Source of the DNA: Phyto melanocephala
Taxonomy: Eukaryota; Arthropoda; Insecta; Diptera; Rhinophoridae
NCBI GenBank assembly: GCA_941918925.1
Contig: OW799234.1
Location: 58,632,968-58,696,967, forward strand
Length of the DNA stretch: 64,000 nucleotides
Direction: 5' to 3'
Shown here: positions 1 to 10,758 of the stretch, in pieces
Position numbering within the stretch: position 1 is the first letter of the stretch
Layout of the letters: every line of letters begins with the position of its first letter
Made by a program: the position numbers and the translations under genes
Notes under the pieces: generated by a model
The model's input: the letters and a program-made list of their open reading frames with translations, nothing else
Told to the model about the DNA's origin: nothing
The model's database searches: none

Positions 1-2420
1 AAGTACTTATCGTAAGTTCCTATTTATAAGCGACCGTAGTAAGTGGCAAGTACTTATTTGATTCCGTATTTGTACTTGACTCCAATGAATTCGCCGTGTT
101 AAAGTAATGGGCCAAACTGTAAGTAGTGAATAACTGTTTTTAGTACATTTAACTAATTATTTTGTAATGAGAGTTTTTGCAGGGTAGCTAAGTTGTACCA
201 ACTTTTGTTCAAGCAACGCAAATGTGATGATTATTGAAAACTTAAGACCTTAGATCCAGAGAAAGAGTGAATATTTTGAAGATTTCGATCCACAATATAT
301 TTATTAATTTTTTATCCACAAACTTACAAAATAAAATATTCTTCTCAGTTTTTCTCATATTATTCCGATACAATAAAAACATATACTTATCCAAAATATG
401 CACCACGTTTAAACTATACACTACTGTACATAATTAATTTTAATATTATCTCAGCAAAAAATAAATAAATTATGACAAAAAAGGTATTTTTCGGAGATTT
501 AACTTGTGACAAAATGCTTAAATTTAGTTGAACACTAATGATTTTAACATCAGCGTATTAATGGAGATCATGTGTTTATACGAATATAAATGTTTAGCAC
601 ATCATTAATGACAAATTTTTGCGCATTGAGGGAGTTGTTTGGAGTGAGTGGTTTTAGACTATTGTTTTAGAAGTCTTAGAAGTGTAATTCACTTATGTAA
701 CTTCTAATTTTTTTTTGATATTTTGTATTCGTTAAAGTAAATGCTTATATTGGTTAAAATATTCCTTTCGTATGAAGTGATTGATGGAGAATATATCGCC
801 GGAAGAAAAAAACATTTCATTCAATTAAACTTATACTTCATGACTTTAATTTTCTGCACTATTTTTTCTTTAATTTTATCTATAAGTACTTTTTATGCGA
901 TTTTTGTTTTATATAATTACATATACCTTTTTTTGTTTTTCCTTTCAGCTGATAAGCATTCATTATATTTATTTCACTCTTAATTATTTGTGTGGTATAC
1001 ATTTCTCGGATTTAGTTTTATTTTACTTCAGTACTTACGAACACAACAGATGCACATATACATAAACATATTTATATAATGAAATAAAAAAAAGCATAAA
1101 AAAATAGAAGATAAAATCTTTCAAACGATAAAATAAAAAGTGCAAATTGAAAAATAAGTGTAGATGTACATCTACTAAAGAAAAGAAAAATATTAAGAAG
1201 AATGAAATCGAAGAGAATCACCACAATTTGCAATTGGATATTAATGATGACCAACTAATGCCATCCAGCTAGCCATCAGCAATACCATCAATGTCATGCC
1301 ACCACACCCACTTCAACACACATACGCATACAATTATATATCATTGACTAAGTATTTGCTGCCACAATCAAGATAAGGGGGTATAAATAGTCTCTTTTCA
1401 TCTTCATTATACTTCATCATAGTATCAGCAGTAGCCATTGTTAGCCAGTATGAACTTTCTAATGGCAGCCAAGCAAATATTATTGCCTTCATTATTTCTT
1501 TAACTTTCATCATTCAATCTAGAGATACCGACACTGCTTTTTTTAATTTTATTTTCTATTTCTGCTGTTTTTTGTTTGTAATTTTCTTATAGTTTCCCGG
1601 TATATTACCATTGATTTAATATCGTTAACATTTAGGAAATTCAAAGAATGTATAAAAGAGGAATTGTCTCTGTTCGTTTACATGCCGCAGGAATCTGTCT
1701 TCCCTGCCTCTCATTGCCATTTGTATTTTTTTTTTTCTTTTTTTCATGAAGGCAATCATCATTTTTAGATTTCTTTATTAGAGTTTTTACACATCGTTTT
1801 TATGTGAATCTAAAAACTAATTTGGGAGGACTGGGTAGAATTGATCAGGTGTTGAATAATTTTTAATGATATACTGCAAATTTCTGGAAGCGAAATGCAA
1901 TTTCGTAATTTATATTAAACTACTGCGGTGGCAAAATGTTAAACAAGGCCTCTTTTGTGACATCGAAATAGTATGCGGCCTAAAAGCGATTAAGTTACAT
2001 TCCATTTATCTGTTTTAGGTCAAAGGTTAGCATAATAGTTTGGAAAAGCTTCGCTTAAGATAGGCAGGATATTTTTGAATTAATTAACAGAATTCAAATC
2101 ACTAGCGGAGACACAGCTTACGGGTTTGGAGGTATGTTTTGTTAAAATATATGAATATTTTGATTTTTAGCTGCAAAATCAATTAAATACTTATCAAAAG
2201 AAACAAATTGGGGAACCATCCCTTCCGTTTCTCTTGGTTCGAACATTGTAAAACCATTTTCAATTTAAATCTGTCACTAGGCAGGATGTTGGAATATACG
2301 CATTTTTATTTTTTTTTACATTCTATTTATTAAGTATTTGAGGTTCTTACATGTCTGGAATACAAGTAAAATGTATTTTTGAAGCCAGGTATCATTTTAT
2401 TGCTGCATCTTACAGCTTTT
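1..2420. other. AT-rich non-coding DNA, no gene recognised
   Basis: I see no convincing coding sequence or transposon terminus here. Open frames are short, low in complexity and hydrophobic, as expected by chance in AT-rich DNA. Two TATA-like sites (about 1380 and 1650) are the only regulatory-looking features and are listed separately. Confidence 0.5.
1376..1500 (+). promoter_or_regulatory. Candidate TATA core promoter with a short downstream ORF
   Basis: GGGGGTATAAATAG at about 1376-1389 is a good TATA box. About 70 bases downstream an ATG at 1450 opens a 17-codon frame (starting MNFLMAAK). The spacing and a purine-rich leader resemble small inducible or cuticle-type insect genes, but no continuing exon could be found. 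A second TATA-like site, TATAAAAGAGG, lies at about 1650. This could be a real promoter of an unrecognised gene or chance. Confidence 0.25.
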
Positions 2421-2427
2421 TGGTATA

Positions 2428-3345
2428 AAAAGGGTGGGCTATTTAAATGTTCAAATTTAAAAATGTAACAAACCAAAAACGGTTTGAAATTTTTCCAAAC
2501 TTATTTTTTTTTGTTGTGAAGAAATTATTTCGGTTAGTAAAACTTTTATTTCATTCATATGGCTAGATTCACAGTACCCCATTTGATAGGACCAATTTTT
2601 GAGCGCTTTTTCGACTGTATGTATGTATGTACTCTATGTGGCATCTCAACAATGGCATCACGAATTTTGGCCTTCAGATGTTCAATTGTCTCTAGTTTGT
2701 CTGCATAACATTTGTCTTTAACGACACCCCACAGAAAATAGTCAAACGGGCTCAAATCGCAGCATTTTGGCACACAATTAATAACACCATTTTTTGCTTA
2801 TTAAATGGCCATCAAAGGTGTACGCAATAAATTGCTGGTGTAGTAAGTTGCACCATCCTGTTTAGACCAAACATCGTTCACATCAATACCATGAAGAGTG
2901 GGCATACATCGGTTATCATGGAACAATAGCTGTCTCAATTTAACGTAATGGTTGCGCCGCTCTCATTTTAAGAAAATATGGTCCGTTGATGACTCTGCTC
3001 TACAAGCCGCACCAAAGTTTCTCGTAATAGGTGCATTGGCTTCTGTAAGACCATATTTGGATTTGCTTAGCCCCAAATTCGGCACTATTGCTCACTAAGG
3101 TTGCCACCAAGTTAAAAATTAACTTCATCCGAAAAGATGATTTTTTTTCCACGACATTTTCGTGCAATTTCCGCCAACTTGTCTTTTTTTCTAAAAATAA
3201 ATTTCCAATGTTTCTCAAGAGTAAATCGATTTATTTCGTTCTGCGGAGATAATATATATGGAATGATGTGTATTGCCAGATTCGAAATAGCCGCTTGTTC
3301 AAATTAAAACCAATAGATGGTCAACCCTTTTTTAGCCCACTTTTT
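2428..3345 (-). pseudogene. Tc1/mariner-superfamily transposase relic
   Basis: The minus strand keeps parts of a DDE/D transposase of the abundant insect mariner-like type. Visible are FSDEVNF (first acidic residue, near 3130), KQDGAT (second, near 2850) and CDLSPFDYFLWGVVKDK with YADK after it (third, about 2770-2690). Frameshifts separate these, so the longest open pieces are 2555-2773 and 3000-3218. The helix-turn-helix N-terminus is not visible. A GGTGGGCTA-like sequence near 2437 recurs inverted near 3345 and may mark the ends. It is inactive. Confidence 0.7.
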
Positions 3346-5899
3346 TACTGTGATCTTACATATGTTTTGTGAAACCAAATAACGGTTTCAATCTAAATAA
3401 GGTCTGTAAATACTCATGCGTCAGACAAAGGGTTAATGAAGTTATGAAACTAATATCGTAATGCAAGTTTTCTTCATGATTTTTTCTAGGGTTAATCATA
3501 TTCAAAGATTTTACGATTTATGTTCAAAAGTAAAACATTTGTTTGGTTTATCTGCAAATTTGGTATAAAATTGACGCAATTATTTTAAACTCGTAAGTTT
3601 CGCTATTGCTAAGTTTTGACTCTTATATTAAATGTTGAACCTACAAGCCCAAATAAACCTCATCGAATTAAAAAAAATTCAATTGAAATAAAAATTTCAA
3701 TAAATTATACACTGTTTGTATAGCGGACTTTTTTTTTTATTAGATGCATATTTTTTTAATAGATGCGCTGACTTATTGACAACTGTCTCATGTTAATGTT
3801 ATGAGTATTGAAGTGTTGCCCAAAGTTAAAAAATTATACAAAAAAAAAACAAAGTATACGTGTGTTATATGAGTGTTATATGATAACGACATGATCACGG
3901 TGGTCATGTTATTTTTACGATTAATCACCCGTTATACTAACAAGCCCGAAACAAGCCTTAAACTCAAGGCCAACTCTAAAAAGAGTCCACCATATAAGTG
4001 ACATTATTTTCCAAACTTATTCTAAAAAAAATTTCGATTTTGCATTTTTCATTATGAAATAAAAATAAAGCCCCATGATGACTTATGACTTACCTTGTAT
4101 ATATAGAAACACCTTTTTACAAAATCTCTATCTTTCCCATTTGACTAGTCTCACTGTATATCTGAGACTTGGTTTCTATTCTCTCTTCTTTAAATTAATT
4201 CTTCTATACTGAAGCTCCTGGTTGACGGTTTTCTTGAGTTATTTAAAGATGGACACCACTATTGATTACATTTGACACATAAATAACGAAATGAACAATA
4301 AAATTGCAAATTAAAGAAAGTTAATTGAGTGTTCGTTCTGTCGTTTATACGCTCATTCGCTTGCTTGCCTGTCCGCCCACTTAATGCATCCAAACTATTG
4401 TAAATTTATAATGGTCATTGTGGTTTGTGTGCGTGCTTATGTATTACATTACAATCATTCCAATGTAATCATTTTTCTGTGTTGCTGTGTGGCGTTATTG
4501 CTTCAATCCTGAACCATTGAATGTGTGTTTGAATAAAGACATTGAAACGATTATGATGCATAAAATTATCATTAAAAACATCATAGACATTATTAACACC
4601 ACAGGCTAGTTAGTTAATACAGTATCTTCCCTTTAGTATTTTAGATGTCTGGATATATTCTTCTTTGGTGACGATGTAAAATAATTTCGTTGAATTGTTA
4701 TAATTTTGTTAGTTTTTATTTGAAATATTTTTGTCTCTCTTTTTCTTTCTAATTAGATGAATAATAAGTTTTTGAACAATTTTCTGCATGACTTAATTCT
4801 GCCACAACTTTAATAGCATTTTTGTTGTAATGGGGGACTCTTAATAGGACTTTCAAAAAGAGATGCTGTTTTTTGTTCTATACAATTATTTGTAAAATTA
4901 AATAGTGTTTGTGTAATATCATTCAGATTTGAATTTATTAGTTTTCTTTCTAATCTAAAAAAGTTTGCTTTTTTATGAAAAACTTTTACCAAATAACGTT
5001 TTTGTTGAAAAGTGACACTGAAGGCAACATAAAGTTTTAATTATGTTTCTGACGCATTGTATCAAAAAAACGAGGAGAAATATTCAACTCACTAAAATAA
5101 CTACATACATATACATGTAAAAAAACTTTACGAAAATAAATAAGCGAAAATAACTATAAAGCACAACACAAACGCTATTTAAATCCAGCTCTAATCATTC
5201 TTTTAGCTTTTGGACATGTCGCACCAATTTGTTAGTTTCGTTTTACGCAAAAAAAGAAACAAAAGACCAAAAACGTAATAAAGCAAATCCAACAACAGTG
5301 ATACAACTATGTAGTTACCCACTGGATCAATTTTGCTGAATTGCGAAACATCCCACGAAGACCATACAATCGAGATCCCTATGTTCGGATTAAATACATA
5401 ATCACGGTTGTGGAACCGTAAATTTAGACAAATCCAAAAAAAAAATGGATTCGAAATTTATCGGCGTTTAATGGAAATAGCAGCACGTCATTAAAACGGA
5501 TAAGTCATGACGATGATAAATTTGTTTCCGTACAAATTGAATATATTAAAAACAAGTAAGTGATTACTAAGCCCATTTTGATCAAAATGGCAATGAGAAC
5601 ATTGTTATTATTTAAAGAAACTGAAGGAGTTTTTTTCCTCAGAACATCTCCGAAGACGTAACTTTTTTATCAGCATTTGGTATCAGGCCATTTGACTTGA
5701 CTGAACCTTTTTTTTAAGTGAAGTTATGTTAAAGCAAGAAAAAAGAACCCAATGAGTTTAACTGAAGTGAGGCCAACCAAATAATAATTGAGATGATCCT
5801 TACCTAAATTATTAGGCCGTAATAAATAATTTAGTGATCAGTTGTAGCATATGCGTGAAGGAAAATGGAGGTAATTTTTTGTCTATAATTTTCAATGCA
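3346..5899. other. Non-coding stretch, nothing recognised
   Basis: AT-rich DNA with no supported gene. A near-palindrome around 3889-3909 (ACATGATCAC..GGTCATGT) and a perfect 18-bp palindrome at 5573-5590 (CCATTTTGATCAAAATGG) are the only local structures noticed. The frame at 4810-4992 is low in complexity and was not called. Confidence 0.4.
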
Positions 5900-6235
5900 G
5901 ATTGCTTGCTACAGGGAGATGATCCAAAGCTTTTGTGGCAGAAAATTTATGACTGCGACACAAAGAATGTGTGACTACAACAGGATGGTTCAACTTGCAA
6001 CAAATTAAAAAAATTAAACTTTTGATATTAAAGTTAAGAAGTCGCATTATTTCACGAAGAGTACAAATGAATAAGCTACCAAGATTGTGCGATTTAAAAA
6101 ACTTGGACTATTTTTCTAGGGTCTTAAAAATTACATTATCAAGCAGATATCAAGCGCTGAATTTTGATAAAAGCTTGAGAGCCTTCCGATTGTGTAGAAG
6201 GGGTCACTTCACCGAAATTATATTGCTTTTTTAAC
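5900..6235 (+). pseudogene. Tc1/mariner-superfamily transposase relic (core fragment)
   Basis: Reading QQDGSTCN from about 5977 in one frame, then SRIISRRVQMNKLPRLCDLK and NLDYF in another, gives the usual 'QDGAT..RIISR..WPPRSCDL.PLDYF' stretch of insect mariner-like transposases. The two halves are out of frame. The catalytic D of QDG and the D before YF are retained. No first acidic motif and no termini were found, so this is a short degenerate fragment. The open frame 5971-6234 covers its second half. Confidence 0.6.
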
Positions 6236-7080
6236 CGAAACCTATTTTAAAGAAATCAAAAAAAATATTTTTTACTAAAACTGAACTAAACCTTAAATTT
6301 GGGCACCCTTTATAAAAAGTGAATTTACTAAAAAAACAAAATATAAATAAATAAAATACATTGTTTGAAAAAAATTTATTTGCATTTGTTATTGTATCAC
6401 AATTTGTGCGCCACCCTCTACTTATACCTAGACTTTAGCTAAAAATTTTAAGTATAATAATATGACGCATGAAAAGGGTCTTTCACGTATTCTGAACATT
6501 CATTAGGGTCTAACCATATACCGAAACAAATGTTTTATAACAGACAAGAGGAGACATAGTCCCAAGTTTGTTGGATGAGATTTTTTGACAAGTAAGCGCA
6601 GAAATTATACATGGGATTTAAGCCATAGTGGACAGTGACTTATAAGTAGAAAGAGAGAATAAATTTGCCAAGGGTTAGGTGGCGATGAATAAGTGACTTT
6701 GTAACTATACTAAAAAGGGTTTGACAGACACGTTAGTATTCACGCCGAGAAATTAGTGTCGTAGAAGTTAAATATCTTGAAAAATTTAAGAGCTTTTTTT
6801 TCTTTTAAATAAATTTTGTGTTAAGTCTCTAGTTTTAAATTTGTTATAAAATTATAACTGTAACAAAAATGTAATCAGACTGAAAACTTAAAAAATTTAC
6901 ATGAGGATTGACACCAAGTCGAATTTCTTATATTTTTTTGTCATTGACACAAAGTTCAAAATAAGGGAGCAATGCTTTAATTAGACGTGAAATAGTTATA
7001 ACTATTGAACCAAAGCCATTACCACCAATTATTATTTTATTATAGGTGTCAGTCGCAATGGAATTGTGGTTATGTCACGT
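6236..7080. other. Non-coding stretch, nothing recognised
   Basis: AT-rich sequence between the mariner relic and the piggyBac relic. No coding potential, tandem repeat or terminus was seen. Confidence 0.4.
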
Positions 7081-7639
7081 CTAATTAACCCATTAAAGAT
7101 GGTTCATAGACCTCTAGTACGATATTGACGAAACTTTAAGAATTTGACCCGGAGGTCCACAGAAGTTTCTGGGTGTAAAAAAAAATTTTTATCTTCCCCC
7201 GTTCCTGAGATAGGACATGGGTATTTAAATACCCAACCGTCTTTAACGATATACATTTTTAATTATTTTTGAACAATTGTGGTTTTCTTATTTCAGTATA
7301 AACAAGAAGCTATTTATTTGTATACAAAATTATTAATTTTTTTGACCACTCAAAGTTCTGGTACACCCCACTTAAAATGTACAGGATTATTTCAAAGAGC
7401 GTTACAAATATTTAAAATTACGCCGTTAAAAGTAAATCCTATTTTAAATTCTATAGCTTAAATAGTAGTTTAATTTTAAAAGAAAAATTTCCAGTTTGTT
7501 TCTCCTTATTTAGAATTGTTGAACTTTTTATATATGATTTTTTTTTGTACAGCAAGGTGAACAGGTGAAATCGATTGATTTATTTTACAATAAAACAAGT
7601 AAAAGCATAAATTTTTACAAAAAAAATATTAAAAATAAC

Positions 7640-8592
7640 CGATATAAAAATGAATCGTCGTACTACTGCCGAATTACAAAAAATTCTCAATAGCTGTTTC
7701 GATGGAGAAGAATATTTTTAGAGATAATCAGACGCAACTAATGTTGTTATATACCACACGACGACGTCGACGACGAAAGTGATATGAAGGAGTTGGATGA
7801 CAACTTACAAGTGTTGAATGACGACCAAAATCTGCGTCATGAGATTGGGACTTACGAAATAGACCGTTTCTCCAGTAGATGAAATGAAGATATACTATCT
7901 GCTGAAAACGAGAATGATGATTTGCCAGTGACCTTCAGTAAGACTTTAGTTTTGATAAGGATAATTCCTTAATTGCTGTACGATAATTCGGTACGTTATG
8001 CACCGAAATATTTTACGTATTAAATCAATTAATTTGCTTCCCTTATTATTTTCTTAGGTCGTAACATTATTATCGTATTATATTACTCACACAACAACAA
8101 TTCGCGCAGGGTAATATGATCGAAAACAACGAAAAATGGTTGCAATTAAACAACCTTATTTAGTTAACCAAACTAATAAATACATGGGAGCTGTGGACCT
8201 TTTCGATAACGCCATGAACAATTATCGCATTCGAGTTCTGGGCAAAAAGTGTTATTGGCCATTAGTTACAAACGCTTTCGATACGGCTATGGTGAATGCA
8301 TGGAAACTCCATTGACTTTGTCGCAAATACGAAAAACACACCAAATGTCTCAATTTGATTTTAAAGCGGAAGTATGCGAAATGATAATGATGAAGCGTAA
8401 TCGGCAAAATTCGGATTTTTCGGAGCACAAATGGAATTTAGATATGAATGTCGTCGCTACTGGTAGTGCAGTTTCAGAACAGAGTACGAATGTTTGAAGT
8501 ACGAGGAAAATTTGCACCCAGCACCATGCTTCCTGGATTACCATAGAAGTGTCACACCAGATAAATCTAAAATTGCAAAGTCTAAATAACCT
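7640..8592 (+). pseudogene. piggyBac-family transposase relic
   Basis: The region starts with an N-terminal-like segment (MNRRTTAELQKIL at 7651) and, after a gap with stops, keeps the C-terminal third. From 8136 one frame reads NKYMGAVDLFDNAMNNYRIR, then GKKCYWPL and NAWKLH, ending in a stop at 8313. This is the 'MGGVD..D' motif with the third catalytic aspartate and the conserved tryptophans. A frameshifted continuation (FDFKAEVCEM, open frame 8249-8497) extends it. The first two catalytic aspartates are not visible. Possible ends are a TTAACCC at 7085 and palindromic GTATTTAAATAC sites at about 7220 and 9036, but their pairing is unproven. Confidence 0.65.
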
Positions 8593-9077
8593 CTAACTTT
8601 CTTTAAATTAATTTAAAAAATATAAATTCGCCTTTTATTTACGCCAAAAAGAATTATTTCAATATAGAGAAAATAATTAAATTTAGAAATCATTATGGAA
8701 GGTTGGGTATGGGTATTTTCACTTTTGAGCGTGAGACGGACAAGTGTGTTGACAAATCGCTTTTATTTTTTTTCATATTACAAATGCGGCACCTAAAGCT
8801 ATTATTTTTAAGTTTTCGCATTATCTTTTATTTTATGAACGTTTTCTGATAATTTTTTGAAAATCAAAAAAACCTAAGTTTTTCAATTCTCAAACTAAAG
8901 GTTTAAATTAAAAAAATTTTTTTTTAATTTTTCTAACATTAATCAATCTCTAGCGTTAAATAAAAAAGGAACTTGCAGTCATTATCTTTTATCAGGGCAA
9001 CGCATGATTTTTTCTACTACTTGAAATTTTTTAGGTATTTAAATACCCAGTCGACTAAAATGGTTTAAATCTTAAAA

Positions 9078-9455
9078 TCTATATATATAAAAGTGAAACT
9101 CTGTGTGTGTGTGTTAGCTATAGACTCCGAAACTGTAAAATCGATCGGGCTTAAACTTTGGTAAGTTGTCGTACACATACCAGGGAGTGTTTATGGGTGG
9201 AAAAAAGTGGGCGGGGCCACGCTCATAAAAAATTAGTTATCATTTTTAGCTACTTGCACTTGACTGATTTTTCTGAAACTTTGCACACATATTGAGCTGT
9301 CATGACTATACAATTTCTTGATTAGAAAAGTGGGCAGCGCCACGTCCATTAAAAAAAATTTAATATTTTAAGCTTTTTGCACTTGATATTTAATTTAAAT
9401 TCAGAGTGCATTTTATTCATTAAAGAGCGTAGCAACGCGCGCCGGGCTTTTCTAG
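9078..9455 (+). mobile_element. Helitron-like non-autonomous element, copy A
   Basis: It starts with TC (TCTATATATATAAAAGTGAA) just after an A and ends with CGCGCCGGGCTTTTCTAG just before a T. TC..CTAG ends with A/T flanks and no terminal inverted repeat or target duplication are the hallmarks of Helitron-type elements. It has an internal GT microsatellite, then 'GAAAAGTGGGC..GCCACG' repeat units and a 'GCGTAGCAACGCGCGCC' 3' segment. No coding capacity. It abuts copy B head to tail. Confidence 0.65.
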
Positions 9456-9837
9456 TCTATGTATATAAAAGTGAAACCCTGTATGTGTGTGTGTTTGTGT
9501 GTTAGCTATAGACTACGAAACTGTAAGACCGATCGGACTTAAACTTTGGCAAATTGTTGTATACTTTCCAGGGAGTGTTTATGGGTCGTAAAAAGTGGGC
9601 GGGGCCACGTCCATAAAAAATTAGTTATCATTTTTAGCTACTTGCACTTGACCGATTTCTCTGAAACCTTGCACACATATTGAACTCTAATGATTATACA
9701 ATTTCGTGATTAGAAAAGTGGGCAGGGCAACGCCCATAAAAAAATTTATAATTTTAAGTCTTGCAGTTGATTCAATTAAAATTCAGAATGCATTTTTATT
9801 CATTAAGGGCGTAGCAACGTGCGCCGAGCTTGGCTAG
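9456..9837 (+). mobile_element. Helitron-like non-autonomous element, copy B
   Basis: Second copy of the same element directly after copy A; the T after copy A's CTAG is the first T of copy B's TC. It starts TCTATGTATATAAAAGTGAA and ends TTGGCTAG, followed by T at 9838. Same order of GT run, two ~120-bp units and 3' GC-rich segment. No coding capacity. Confidence 0.65.
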
Positions 9838-9970
9838 TTTACTATAAAATTCACGTAGTTAAAGTATTTTAAACAAAATAAATAATAAATTCAATTTAGA
9901 TTTTTCTTTATCCAAACATATGAATTTATTTAATTATAAATTTATATTTTATTCGAACTTTTTTCTATAT

Positions 9971-10456
9971 ATTAAATTTTAATGTGAACCATTTTTTATT
10001 TTGGCTTAAGTTCATTTGTTCTTTTCTATTTAATTTTATAATTCAAATTAAATTAAACTGTAACCATTTTAGGAATATTCTTTCTAAAAATTATTTCCGA
10101 TATTACGAATAAAGAAGAATATGAACATGTTGAATTATGAATTGTCATTTAATAGGTGAAATTAAATATTCAACAAAATATGAAAATTAATACTAAGATT
10201 CACTAATTCAAATTTCATTCAATTGTAACATAAATAGGAATTTTAAGTTACATAGTAGTATACCGATAAAGAGTGCTGATGATGAAATCGTAGCTGATTT
10301 CGAAAATGCATTCCACTCGGCTAATATCGGAAATAATTTTTAGAAAGAATATTCCTAAAATGGTTACAGTTTAATTTAATTTGAATTATAAAATTAAATA
10401 GAAAAGAACAAATGAACTTAAGCCAAAATAAAAAATGGTTCACATTAAAATTTAAT
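9971..10456. repeat. Perfect 135-bp inverted repeat with 216-bp spacer
   Basis: Bases 9971-10105 and 10322-10456 are reverse complements over 135 bp; comparing them by eye I found no mismatch. The arms begin ATTAAATTTTAATGTG and end TTTCCGATATTA at the loop side. The 216-bp spacer has no coding potential. The motif AATTTATTTAATTA lies outside both arms (about 9926 and 10453) and could be a remnant of a target duplication. It may be a foldback-type element or young MITE; if transcribed it would form a long hairpin RNA. Confidence 0.8.
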
Positions 10457-10758
10457 TTATTTAATTATTAAAAATACAAAGTAATATGAGAAAGTCTTTA
10501 CTTATCCCAATTACAATACATTACAAACCCAGCAAAAAATTAGAGATTACCATAAGAACAACTTGCCACATAATGACTTACTTTTGATGTTGCTAAAATT
10601 TATTTGTCGATTCCCAAACACATTACATCAAATAATTAAAATATCAAGTGGTAGTTGAACGTATTACTTGAGTTATAAAAAAAGGTCTTACAATTTGTTC
10701 AAATGAAATTAGTTATTAAATCAAAAACATACACATTATTACACTCCCCGCTTAATTA

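Noticed and set aside
1450..1503. First exon of a small secreted protein after the TATA box
   Set aside because: The 17-codon frame ends in a stop without a usable donor; kept only as a low-confidence promoter.
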